In this document: one piece after another, positions 33,581-44,247 of the stretch
Numbering within the stretch: the stretch's first letter is position 1
Layout of the letters: each line of letters starts with the position of its first letter
Assembly (NCBI GenBank): GCA_031841125.1
Contig: CM063108.1
Location: 41,410,268 to 41,474,267, forward strand
Direction of reading: 5' to 3'
Origin: Acanthococcus lagerstroemiae
Taxonomy: Eukaryota > Arthropoda > Insecta > Hemiptera > Eriococcidae
DNA length: 64,000 bases
Made by a program: the position numbers and the translations under genes
The notes under the pieces: model-generated
What the model was told of the DNA's origin: nothing
What the model saw: only the letters and a program-made list of their open reading frames with translations
Database searches by the model: none

Positions 33581-34269
33581 AATGAAGGTTAATTTTAAAC
33601 TAATGAAGTTTTAAACAGATTTTAGTTTTCATCGAGAGTTTTTGTACGACTCCAATTAACTCACCGAAGTGCTCTGGTTTTAATTATTTAAGAAATAAAA
33701 TGAACGTAGGCATTGAGAACATTATCCTTCTGTATACAAAAAAAAAAATTTAATAATATATTGAAGAAAAAAAAATTGAACAGCGACAAGAATGAACTAT
33801 TTCACGACCTGCAGGAGAAGTGTGACTGGCTGGAGACGACTTTGACAGAGACTGAGCAAGTTGTGGATGCAGAGTGACCACTTGGTCATTTTTTTATTTT
33901 AAATCATGTAAGGTCATTTTTTGGTTATTTTTTAGTAATATGGCCGTGTGAGTCAATTTTGTGGGAGTTTCTCCTTCGAATTCTGGAAATTCTGCTGATT
34001 ATGAAGAAAATTATTTGTTTTTGCTTTTATTTTGTGTTTCCGCTGTGCGGTGTAAGTAAAATGGAAATTCGATTTTCCGGTAGATTGCAGCAGAAACTTC
34101 CAACGAAACTCCAGCTAGTCTGTTGTGTTTAAGAAGGACAATGACTGAATATTATATAACAATTCAGTGCGCGGGTATATAACCAGCAAAGCGAGAAGAA
34201 AATCGAGTGCTATGTTACTCCTTATTTATCTTCATTTATCTAAAAATTTAAGTTTTTTGTGGTAAGAGA

Positions 34270-35376
34270 CAGAGACGAAACTTGACTTCCAGTTTGGGGG
34301 CGGAGAAGGAAAATTTGCTGACAAACATTTTTTTTAAACTAAAAATTGGCCGACAAATTTTTTTTTAAATTTGAAAATCTACCGATTTTTTAATCAAAAT
34401 ATTTTGTAATTGAAAAAAAAAAAAACAAACAAACAAACGTTCTTAACAAATGAAAAATTCAATTGAACAGTTTCAACATTTTTCATCTGCCAAATTATTG
34501 GAGATATTTCACCCCTCTCCCATAGTTTCGTCCCTGCAAAATGCAGATTGGAACCTTGTCCCCCAAGCACTCACATTTGCGCGTACGAGCATAACCTAGT
34601 CTGAGAGGGTCAGCTGGAAGGATGTTAGGAATATTTTAGAGGAACACACAACTTCCTTTACACATGAAGAGGTGGACGTTATTTACTCTTGGTGATCTTT
34701 TTTTCTGAATTTCTTCTGATTCGTCTCTTAAATTGGTTTCAATATAATCAACAAAAAAAAAAAAAAAAACCTACAAAGTTTCAGGTCGATTCGATTAAGG
34801 GAATCTGTGCCGAAAGCTCCCTTTCGTTCTTGTGGGAAAAACACATGGAGTTTTGAATTTTGTTCCAGACTAAATTTCCCTCCTATATTCACCAGGACCA
34901 AAGCCCGTAAATTAAACAATAAAGCATTTACTGTCGGATCAGCTTGTGACATTGGAAAATAAGTCTTTTACTTTCAGCTTTTAGATTTTAATAAAATGTT
35001 CAACTTTCTCAAATTTCAGGCTCTAGGTCAAACAGAGAATCTAGTAAAAACAGAATAGTCATTGAAATTCGAAATGCGTTTGCTACCAACTTTCAGATTT
35101 TCGAAACGTCTTCCACATTTCAGGCTTGAAACCTTCGGCTTTTGGCTGACTAGTCTCTGACAGGAGTTCAAGTATCGATTTTCAGAAACAAAATTAAAAA
35201 TATTTTAAAAATTAAAAATTTGCCGATTTTTAATCAAAATATTTTTTGATTGAAAAAAAAAACACAAAAAAAAAACAAACATTCATAAAAAATGAAAAAT
35301 TTAAATAAACTGTTTCAAAATTTGCCGACTGCCAAATTATTGGGGGTCACCTCCCCTCCCCATAGTTTTACCCCTG
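34270..35376 (-). mobile_element. Composite hAT-like nonautonomous element, copy 2
   Basis: An exact 8-bp duplication GTAAGAGA flanks it (34262-34269 and 35377-35384). The ends are CAGAGACGAAACTTGACTTC and, inverted, CAGGGGTAAAACTATGGGGA. Internally it is the reverse complement of copy 1: a terminal module, the ~560-650-bp middle (with TTAGGAATATTTTAGAGGAA, CTCCCTTTCGTTCTTGTGGG and CTCTAGGTCAAACAGAGAAT), and the second terminal module. The target duplication shows that the whole module-middle-module unit moved together. It lies inside RTE copy B, between the endonuclease and pre-RT parts. It encodes nothing. Confidence 0.9.
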
Positions 35377-35554
35377 GTAAGAGAGGTTGAAAATATATAA
35401 CAAGTAGCGTGTAAAGAGAGGAGCACAAAAAAGAAGGAAAAATTGCACACAGTCATTAATTTTGTCATTTTTTGGCCACTTTTCAAATTTATTTGAAATT
35501 TTGAGTTGTCACCCTGTGAATGCCAAAAATGTCAAATCTGAGACCAACGATAAG

Positions 35555-36930
35555 CTCACTGAACAAACTTAAAAGTGCTGATTGAGAAGCGATCTGAGTT
35601 CAGAGACTAGATTCGACTCAGCCAGAGGGACCACGCTGACCTAGTTGTATTGAATAAAACTATGAGGCGCGAGATCCGGAAGGCTATTTAGAGGTTTGAC
35701 CAGGAGGTAATGAAAGAAGTACTCCAAAAAAGTTGTTCAATAAAAAAAGCAACAAAAGTAATGCTACTGTTTATAGAGACCAAAAACCCAAATCAAAAAA
35801 ATGTTGGGAGGGAGGAAATTATAAACGAAGCGACAAACTTTTACAGATCATTATGCTCTCCTATAAAGCTATCACTATTGAAGGGATTACAAAGTCTGGT
35901 AACAAATCGCAAGGAGAGAGGAGGACTCGCCCAAATCTTTGAACATTTTAGAAGTTGAAGTTGTATAATACCTTCAAGTCATTAAAATGTGACACGGTAG
36001 CAGGCTCTGATAAAACTGAAAATTCGTGTGAAAACAGCTATAGAACCTTCAACACCCATCTTGACAGAGCTCTTTAACCAATTTTTGAAAACTGGTTTCT
36101 CACCTGGACAGTGGCAGGCATTGGAGATAATTCTCCTGCATAAAACAGGTGACGGGAGTAATCTTAATACTTATAGACCCATACGTTTATGCTCAAATCT
36201 TGGCAGAGACTGAAAAATAAAATGTGTTCAACACTCGATTTTCACCAACCAAAAGAACAGGCAAGATTTTGGCAGAGCTTTTCCGCAGTTGATCAGATGT
36301 TTACCATAAACCCAATTACAGAAAAGGCTACAGAATATAAAATTCCTGTCAGCTGCATGTTCATTCATTTTCGTAGAGCCTTTGATTTCATCAGCCATGA
36401 AAGAGTATGAGAAGCACTAGAAAACCGACGCTTTGAATTAAATATTATATTCCAAAGCTTATGTGAGTTTAAATGAACAAGGGAAAGAATTTACACTTGG
36501 TAAAGAGATAAAATAATTTATTTAATAATGTATGAGAGGGAATTTTTCGCAGACTCGGCTGAGAGGGTAAAGGGGTTAAAATTAATAATCAGTGGCTTAA
36601 TAATCTCAGATTCGCGGATGGCATTGCCCGGATCAGCGCCAGCCTAGATAAATTGAAAAATATGGCAGAGAAGCTTTGCATTGAAAGCAAAAGAGTGGGC
36701 CTTACAATTGATCATGTAAAACAAAATTAATGACGTAATAAGTTAGACCTTATGATGGATTGGAATTCAATTGAGTGCGTTACAGAATACTTGTATTAGG
36801 GGCAAATTCTGGCTTTTGATAAAAGAATGAAAAAAGAACTCAGCATAAGGAAATCAAATGTTTTGAAAAATGTTTGGTCGTAAAAAAATATTTTAAAAGG
36901 CAAGTTTAATATTTGGTATCCAAAATCAAA
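35555..36930 (+). pseudogene. RTE copy B pre-RT and reverse transcriptase, broken
   Basis: ELSTETKALIEKRSEF opens the pre-RT segment. Then come FDQEVMKEVLQKSC (about 35697-35738), PILTELFNQFLKTGFSPGQW (36055-36114), SNLNTYRPIRLCSN (about 36159-36200), DFHQPKEQARFWQSFSAVDQ (about 36237-36296) and FIHFRRAFDFISHERV near 36362-36408. Then NQWLNNLRFADGIA (about 36587-36628) follows, with the active-site FADD changed to FADG, then KRVGLTIDHV and YLYLGQILAFDKRM. Several frame changes separate the blocks. No product is possible. Confidence 0.8.
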
Positions 36931-36933
36931 ATT

Positions 36934-37511
36934 GAGTGTGTCGCGGCAAAAAGGGCACATGCAACGAAACGTCGTTTTCAGAAAAACAGCTTTGAAGTTG
37001 GGTACATTCAGTGTTACCACTATATTGGCGTAAAAATACTTATTGTTGTTTTGATTCGAAACTTTACACTTTCACCTTCTGAAAAATCATGATGTTGCAA
37101 TGAAACAATGCCTCCTTCATTTATATTTTCCTGTTTGTATCTGGTAAGTTATGTGCTCTTTTTGTAGCGACTTTTTTCTCTACGTTGTATTTGGTACAAA
37201 TAAGTTATGTGCCCTTTCTGTAGGGTCTTTCCCCCCCCCACTTTTGGTAAATCATTAACTAATTCTATTTTTTACTCAATAAACAAAAACGCGGTACACA
37301 ACCCGAAAAGGCGTACGACTAATAATAACCATTTTCCCCATGTTTTTTTTACATCATTCTCAAGCATCTCTGTTGATAACAAACCGAATTGGGCGAGTTG
37401 GGAAGGTGGGGTAAATTGCATCAGACCATAAAAAGTCCGTAGATTCCGAATCTGAAGTCGCTTCAAAAAGGGCATATAGTCGATATATGCCCTTTTTGCC
37501 GCGACACACTC
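36934..37511. mobile_element. 578-bp TIR element inside RTE copy B
   Basis: Perfect 24-base inverted ends begin GAGTGTGTCGCGGCAAAAAG and continue GGCA (36934-36957, inverted at 37488-37511). Removing the element joins AAAATCAAAATT to GTAAATCAATGCGTG, which reads KIKIVNQCVIPTLTYGA, the expected RTE sequence. This suggests a short duplication ending in ATT (AAATT left, ATATT right). Internal echoes GTGCTCTTTTTGTAGCG (about 37149) and AAAAAGGGCATATAGTCG (37465 on) make the right end locally palindromic. No transposase was found. Confidence 0.8.
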
Positions 37512-38210
37512 ATATTGTAAATCAATGCGTGATTCCAACCTTGACTTATGGTGCATAACTATGGGCCCGAACAGAAGGCACAGATTGAGGGACGAAGAAC
37601 TATATACAAAACCGGATGTTAAGGAGAATATTAGGTATTAAAACTTACGCAAAGGTGCGAGCGGAAATGATAAGGCAAAAAACTAAAGATATTGATATCG
37701 CTTGGACAATCAAGATGTTAAAACTAGGATATGCAGGTAATTTGGTTAGGGGCAGATAACTGAAATAAAACTCCATACGAATAGATTCCATGTGAATTTA
37801 CAAGGGGGATGAGGAACCGGTCTTCCGCTGGAAGAACAAGCTTGTTAATGAATTTGGTTTACTTTGGCACAGAACTTTGATAGAAGTAAATGGAAACGGA
37901 TGGTGGAAATCTATGTTCGGCATTAAACGGACTTGACAGCATAACGATTTACCTAAGCCTAGGACTCGAGTCCAAAGAGGTGTAAAATAAAATAAAAAGT
38001 ATCCAGAGTCCCACCACTGCACAGAAGGACATTGTTGCATGGATATGTTGTCATCCAGGAGACCGCGTTGACGCGCATGCCCGCATTCCAATGCCTTCTC
38101 TAGTCGTCCATTTTTGACGTCGCTTGGCATTCTTTGTGTCAGCCGGTTGAAATATGTTGGAACGAATGACCGCGTATAGAAGAATACGCAACTACATCAC
38201 GATGGTAACG
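37512..38210 (+). pseudogene. RTE copy B C-terminus and 3' UTR
   Basis: QCVIPTLTYGA (37522-37555) is followed by NRMLRRILGIKTYAKVRAEM (about 37607-37666), KMLKLGYAGNLVRG and RWKNKLVNEFGLLWHRTLIE. The UTR holds GTATCCAGAGTCCCACCACT, CATTCCAATGCCTTCTCTAG and GACGTCGCTTGGCATTC and ends around GAAATATGTTGGAACGAATG. The same 3' region is found in inverted orientation at 39925-40290. Confidence 0.75.
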
Positions 38211-39924
38211 TTTTCTGCGGAATTTTTCTCTTTCACGTGGCGAGTCATTAGACATATCTGTATGCCGATATTCTGCGCTAGCATAAGTATACTTCTACAT
38301 TTCACTTCCATGTGCGTTTACTATTCAAATTCAATTCAAATTGCGAAGCTGCAGGCTTGCAGTCACGCAGCTCTATCACTCTATCAATACGAATGCACTC
38401 GGCAATCAATTCAATGAAACAATTCTGAAGACGGTTGGAAGAAATGATAAAAAACAGTGACTGCAAGAGGCTCGCTTGCAGACCCTAAAAAGGACGCTGA
38501 TTATCATTCGCGATTCAAACAAATGAAAGAACGCAGTGCCGTTTTCGAATAACCTTTAAGATGTCTGTTTGTGACAAGAATCCGATCTCAGCCATTGAAA
38601 AAAGAATGGACTGAGCCAATATGATCCAGGATCTGAGTCAGTCCTAATTACAGAATGAATCTCAACGAGTTTTAACAGAGTTTTGATATAGTCTGGATCA
38701 GTAGCGAGCTTGAACTCAGTTAACGAGCCTTCAAGTCTCACCAAAGTCTTATAATATTGAGAAACCTGGTAGAGCCCTAAAAAGTCCTAAAATGGTGCTA
38801 ATAAGCCAGAGTAAATATCGACAGTCTTGGAGCAGTCCTCACAAAGTTTCATCAAAAGGGTCTTCCTGCGTCTTAAATTACCTACCTCAACTAGTCTCAT
38901 TGGCCTTAACAAGGGCTGATGGAAGCAGTAGAGTCCCGCATCACATATGCAATCAAAATGGACGCTGGAAAAGAAATTTGTGTGTACACAGTTCTCCAGA
39001 AAGGCTGATCTTTCACTATACACGACCCAACAAAACGCGATCCGCGTAGCCACTCATCATGGAAGCAAGCAAAAGAGATGAGCTCTCACGACGGCGTCGT
39101 GTCTGCCAGCTTCGTTAAAATATACGACTCGTCCTAATGAATTTAATTCGCTCTTGTATTACGCTCGTGACAGCTCGTGTTAAACGTCATCGCAACCTAT
39201 ATTGAACATTACAAATGATTTTGCACCTGCGGTCGTCTCAAAATGTTTATACTTAATTTAATAGAAGTTGTTTATTATGTTAATCTATACATATATAGTT
39301 TACGCACAGCGCATAGGTTACCAGCAAGAGCAACACACTGTACAGCGGCAATGAATTGATAGATTTGAAATCATGCACGGAAGAGAGGAAATGGGCACGA
39401 AATTGGACGCTGCGTGAAATAATAAACGCAGCTTTCTGATTCGAGATCATTAATAATAATAGCTGTATATGGTATACCTATATAGATACACCTCGAGAGA
39501 GAAATTTTCAATGCACTGTTGAAGCACGTGCTTTTCAACCTTCGAGATGGTACCGAAGTTGATGGATGGCAGCTCGTTGAAAAGGAAAGAAAACAGTCCG
39601 ATTAACCTACAAGGTGCCTGCTTATTCTGAAGTTTACACAGAGATATTCTCTACGCGCTGTACAAAAGATTTGGCAAAATTTCGAGTTCATAGTACAGTG
39701 TCATGTCGAACGCTTCTGTTCAAACACATCTTATACTCGTATCTACAGAGAATTCAAACTAAAAACTATAGTAAGTCTCAACTAAAGATAACTCAGCCGA
39801 TAACTTATTTATTTATTTACTTATTATTATTATTTTTTGACGTAGATATGTCTAATGGCTCGCCACGCAAAAGAGAAAAATCCCACAAAAGACGCTCCAC
39901 AAAAAGAAAACGCTTCATAGAAAA
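38211..39924. other. Spacer between inverted RTE 3' ends; no recognised gene
   Basis: Mostly unique-looking sequence, CpG-containing around 39050-39210 and 39480-39560. No protein motif. A (TTAT)-type AT-rich run lies at 39803-39836, just before the inverted RTE 3' end. Confidence 0.5.
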
Positions 39925-40290
39925 AGGTTACCATCGTGATGTAGTTGCAGCGGTCATTCGTTCCAACATATTTCAATCAGCCCACACGAAGAATGCCGAG
40001 TGACGCCAAAAATGGACGACTAGAGAAGGCATTGGAATGGGGGTATGCACGTCAACGCGGTCGCCTGGATGTCATATCCATGCAAAAATGTCCTTCTGTT
40101 CAGTGGCGGGACTCTGGATACTTTTTATTTTATTTTACATTTCTTTGGACTCGGGTCCTCGGCTTAGGTAAATCGTTATGCAGTCAAGTCCGTCTAATAC
40201 TGAACATAGGTTCCCATCATCCGTTTCCATTTACCCGTAGCAAGGGTAGCTCTGTGCCAAAGAAACCAAATTGATTAACAAGCTTGTCCG
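39925..40290 (-). mobile_element. RTE 3' end, inverted relative to copy B
   Basis: The reverse complement matches 37850-38215 almost base for base, from CTTGTTAATCAATTTGG through GTATCCAGAGTCCCGCCACT to GGAACGAATGACCGC and GCAACTACATCACGATGGTA. Only the last ~370 bases of the element are present. The shared CATCACGATGGTAAC lies beyond what I would call the UTR, so either the element extends that far or the segment was duplicated by inversion. Confidence 0.75.
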
Positions 40291-40311
40291 TTCCATCACG
40301 TTTTGATCAAC

Positions 40312-40445
40312 CAACACAAAGAATGCCGAGCGACGCCGAGAACGGACGCCTAGAAAAGGCATTGGAATGAGTATATGCGCGTCAACGTGGTCGCTTGGAT
40401 GACATATCTATGTAAGAATGTCCTTCCGTGCAGCCGTGGGACTCC
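40312..40445 (-). repeat. Third copy of the RTE copy B 3' UTR core
   Basis: CACAAAGAATGCCGAGCGACG, GAAAAGGCATTGGAATGAG and ACATATCTATGTAAGAATG repeat the sequence at 39989-40110 in the same orientation, about 325 bases away, but without the flanking coding part. It ends at a C run (40444-40454). Confidence 0.7.
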
Positions 40446-40837
40446 CCCCCCCCCATAGTGAAGATTTTTATGGTACCTAAGAATATTATAAGAAAACTAA
40501 AGTGCCTGCAATTATATGCATCAGTTGTGGTAGATTTATTTCGAACGATCAATATCAATGCTGAAGTACAAACCTATATTGAAACAATAAACTGTTGTGG
40601 ACTTCCTGCAAACTGATACATGCCTGTTAATTTGAATCAAGTTTGGGCATGTTAAGCACACTAAGAATAAAATGCACTAATGAGGACTGATATTTTTTAT
40701 TGATAAAGTAGCAGGTCGATATCAGGTCGATAATTATTTATTAATTTTCATATAAACATAAACATATCAATTGCAGAGTTTATGTGTGGGTGGGGCTCTG
40801 AGAACCTTTTGGGGGCCGAGGCCGACATTTTTTTACA
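40446..40837. other. No recognised feature
   Basis: AT-rich spacer without coding motif. The truncated RTE copy D starts near 40838. Confidence 0.5.
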
Positions 40838-42090
40838 TATGGGAGGCACTAGAACAAGCAGGATGCGATAGGAAAATCATAAGAATTGTGGAGAAAATGT
40901 ATCTAAATTCCAAAGCTTACATAAGAATGGAGGAGAATGGACAAGCGTTCAAGATAGGTAGGGGGGGTCAGGGAGAGTGATCCCTTCTCGCCGAATCTTT
41001 TTACATGCGCATTGGAAAGAGCGTTCAAAAGAATGGACTAGGACAACTATGGGGTATCGATAAATGGGAAGAAACTAAATATGTAATTTGAAATTCACGA
41101 ATGAGTGGTGTTGATACATATAAATAATGAGGAACTGGGGAAAATGACAGAAGAATTATTCAATGAATGTGGCAAAATAGGGCTACAGAGGAACGTCAGC
41201 AAAACAAAATATATGAGAAACACTGACGATACACACCTTGAGATTGGCGCAATTAAAATTGAAAGAGTCCAAAACTATACCTACCTGGGACAAAATATCT
41301 CGTTTCAGAAAGGTCTAGATAACGAATTCCAAGTCAGGCGGAAAAAAGCATACAGAAGTTTTTGAGCCTTAGGGCAGTGCCGTTTTTACCATATGTGCGG
41401 ACTGTGCGGTCGCACAGAGCGGTAAATTTTGAGGGGGAAAAAAACGAAGAAAAACAGAGAAAAAAAATTGGGAAAAAAATCGGAAAAAAAAAGTAAAATC
41501 GTCGAATTATGAAAAATGTACATAATTTTTTTTTTTTTTTGGGGGGGGGGGCATGGGGCGGCAAAAAATTTTTCGCACAGGGCGGCGGCGAATCTAAAAC
41601 CGGCACTGCCTTAGGGAAGGTATTCAAGTGTAACATGAGCATACAAGCCAAAACAAAAATATTTAACATGTGTGTAATTCCGGTGCTGAGCTGCTGACCT
41701 ATGGGGCACAGGCATAGGCCCTCACAAAGACCCAATACGAGAAATTTAGATCCACCCAGAGAGCCGTGGAACGCAGTATGTTGGGTATAAAAAGGATAGA
41801 CATAGTTAGAAACGCAACAACCAGAAAGAGGACGAGACCAACAGACGTGGGATATAAAATTAAAAAATTCAAATTCAAATACGCGGGTCATGTTATGAGA
41901 GGGGAAGATGACAGGTGGACAAAGAGACTTACAGAATGGCAAACATATGAAGGTTCGAGACGGAAGGGAAGGCCAAAACTAAGATGGCGGGATGAATTAA
42001 CAAGGATGGTGGGTACAATATGAGGTAGGGAAACTTCTGATAGGGAAAAGTGGAAGAAAATCGGTGAAGCGTATGCCCAACAATGGGGCG
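40838..42090 (+). pseudogene. RTE copy D RT and C-terminal coding remnant
   Basis: YLNSKAYIRMEENGQAFKIG is followed by a broken RQGDP block near 40965. In place of the active-site motif, 41094-41105 reads FTNE in the frame LKFTNEW, so both aspartates are lost. Next come NECGKIGLQRNVSKTKYMRN (about 41164-41223) and NYTYLGQNISFQ. After the MITE, IFNMCVIPVLSC is followed by frame 41766-42023 with VERSMLGIKRIDIV, KYAGHVMRGEDDRWTKRLTE and GRPKLRWRDELTRMVG, a well-preserved RTE C-terminus. Confidence 0.85.
41375..41608. mobile_element. hAT-type MITE, 234 bp
   Basis: Ends CAGTGCCG and CGGCACTG, with extended imperfect similarity (CAGTGCCGTTTTTACCATAT and, inverted, CAGTGCCGGTTTTAGATTCG), and an exact 8-bp duplication CCTTAGGG at 41367-41374 and 41609-41616. 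The interior is A-rich with a T15G10 tract near 41528-41552. It splits the C-terminal part of RTE copy D. Confidence 0.93.
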
Positions 42091-42165
42091 GATGAAAAGG
42101 AATATGGTTAAAGGATAACTATGTTAGTAGTGTTATGTTTGTCCATCCTACACTGTAATAATAAT

Positions 42166-43611
42166 AATAATTGGTCAGTACGGTCCTTCGGGACTCATTA
42201 GAGGAAGTTTCATAGGTGTCAGTCTTCGTCCCTACATCTAAGGTCCAGACTTACCTTCACAGCCTCAAAAAATAAAATTAGAGCATTTGAGAAAGGCATG
42301 TCTCATAATTCCCGTTATGAGGTTGAAGTTGATTTTCCGCAAATTGGCATTTCTTACGTTATAAGTTTGAAACTTAATTTTTGAAACCATATTTTAAACT
42401 TGAAAGCTCCTGTTGGCTTTGAAACGAAGATGAAACTATCGAGTGTCTGTATTGTTAACGTCATACTACTATGGGACTGACGCACGTATAGAAACCGCTG
42501 TAGATCCTGATTCTTGGATTCTGAATCATTGCTTTCCTAATGGCGGAGAGGCCAGGAGTTTAGCACTTATAGAGAAAAAAGCTTTTTTATCCTAGTATTT
42601 TTTTTTTTTTTTTTCGATAAACCGTTGTGTTTCCGTGTTTCTATCAGAGATCTACCTAGACTTCATTTTCTCTTCTATAGTCATTACTGTCAACGAATTA
42701 CTTTTTTTCCCTGTACCCACTCGACAAATGTATAATCGTCTTAATATCGTAACCTACTTGCAAATACGTCCGATCGCGCTAAATTTTAATCGTTTAACTA
42801 GATCGTGATAATCCACGTTGTTCGTTATAAGTAGGTACCTACCTATGTGTTTTAAAATGTACTTCTTTCAGTTGTCATCTTTAGTTCTTTTTCTCCTCAC
42901 AGTCGATTACTCGGGTTACGAGATAAGGGAAACAAATCTGGAGCTTACGTATGTATCCATACAGATAATAAATATGCGGAAATCGAATAAATCGATGGTG
43001 ACAATAAACGAGCCTCCCGGGGGCATTGGCTCTGTTAACGTGCGACTATCGAGAAATGATTAAATATTCTTGCGTATTAGAGAATGATTTTCTGGTCTCG
43101 TAAACAGCGTAAACGGATGTAATTAATGGAATTTGTTCGCCTCTTGTAATTTTCACGACAGTGGATTCTAGATTGCTGTTGTGTCGAGTCCATCGAGTCT
43201 CGTTAATACCACTGACTGAAGCTTTCTCTGACAAGTAACTTAAGCTTCGATGGAACTGTATGAGCCTTGGGATGACGAACCGTATGTGGGAAAATATGCT
43301 TTACCTGTGCATCATTCCGTAATAGAGAACTTGCCATTAACCTCCGGATGTACATAGTTCATTTCGCAACTTGGGAGAAAATAGTAAATAGTGTCGACTA
43401 TATATGTTTCGGCTCGTACTGAAACACAAGAGTCTCCTGAAAGCAACACAAAATCAGTACCTACCCGTTCAGCTTCACTCCATAACGGAGGCAAGCATGT
43501 CCACGCTTTTAGTGTTTCGTGTTTTTCTCGAATATTTGTTGACTCCAGCGAACATTTACCTCAGCGATAACCTTATCGTTCAAAACACAAAATTGAATAA
43601 ACGATTCTAAC
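42166..43611. other. No recognised gene
   Basis: The start (42166-42270) may be repeat-derived. From about 42720 the sequence is CpG-containing and unique-looking (for example ACGTCCGATCGCGCTAAATT). Short open frames have no known domain. Confidence 0.45.
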
Positions 43612-43845
43612 TGCTCAGTTTGGCTATGAGCGGGGGCGTACTCTCCTTTCCCGTATGCAGGCGGTGGCTGGTGACTTTCTGTTCTGTCAGGTTAACGTTT
43701 CAGTTTTGGGTTAATTTTTTCACCATGCCTCGAATTTCTTCTTCCTTCCTAAATGGGACTCCTGTTACTGATGTGATATTCGATTTTCGACTATATTGTT
43801 CTAGTTCCGTTACTCTACTATAGGTATTTGGGTTGAGATTTTCAA
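43612..43845 (-). pseudogene. LINE ORF1 protein fragment
   Basis: The minus strand reads VTELEQYSRKSNITSVTGVP, FRKEEEIRGMVKKL, one stop, then NVNLTEQKVTSHRLHTGKES. The LEQYSRxxNIxxxGxP...HRL pattern is the RRM-like/C-terminal part of the nucleic-acid-binding ORF1 protein of arthropod non-LTR elements, usually preceded by a coiled coil. Only about 75 residues survive. It lies 130 bases left of the 43986 hAT element and is independent of the RTE copies, which carry no such ORF1. The open frame on the plus strand here is antisense. Confidence 0.7.
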
Positions 43846-44247
43846 TATATCGGCATCATAATTCGTAGTAAGCTACTGTAAAACGTTCAATGACAATGTC
43901 AACGAAAAAATATTGGTAAATTATGTGCTTAGATTAGAACAACAAGAAAAACTTGACATTTAAACTTAATGGATACATTCAATGGCAGGGGCGGATGGGC
44001 CATAGGGCAATTCGGGCAAATCCCGGTGCGCCGCCGCCATTTTGACGCTGCGGCGCCGGTACATTGAAGAAAAAAAGTATGCGTTTATAAAATACTTACA
44101 AAAATAAAACAAGCGTATGTTGCGACGACAGTCGAAAAACGTGCGGCGGCGCTGATCAATTTAAAGAGAAATAAAGTGATTGAAAAATTTTAATTGGCAG
44201 GCACATTTTGCGCCGATTGTCGACCAAACGTGTGTGTGAGTACCTCC

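Larger units (their letters stand above)
32481..38210 (+). mobile_element. Dead RTE-clade LINE (copy B) with three insertions
   Basis: Endonuclease blocks at 32481-33580, a linker near 33790-33880, pre-RT and RT blocks at 35555-36730, C-terminal blocks at 36775-36930 and 37512-37900, and a 3' UTR to about 38140-38210 follow each other in RTE order on one strand. They are separated by a SINE (about 32560-33005), a composite hAT-like element (34270-35376) and a TIR element (36934-37511). Without those the length is about 3.5 kb. This copy ends with a distinctive UTR shared with two inverted copies at 39925-40445, and not with the TAA repeat of copies A and D, so it belongs to another subfamily. 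Confidence 0.8.
40838..42165 (+). mobile_element. 5'-truncated RTE LINE (copy D)
   Basis: It opens in the RT with ALEQAGCDRKIIRIVEKMY (40849-40902) and runs to a TAATAATAATAATAATT tail at 42151-42165. The endonuclease and the first half of the RT are absent, the usual result of incomplete reverse transcription. It is interrupted by the 41375-41608 MITE. The tail type matches copy A. Confidence 0.85.

Noticed and set aside
33721..33780. LINE poly-A tail
   Set aside because: The A-rich run lies in the middle of RTE copy B, whose coding sequence resumes downstream.
41334..41942. 202-residue minus-strand open frame
   Set aside because: It runs antisense through RTE copy D and the 41375-41608 MITE, including homopolymer tracts, and shows no known domain.
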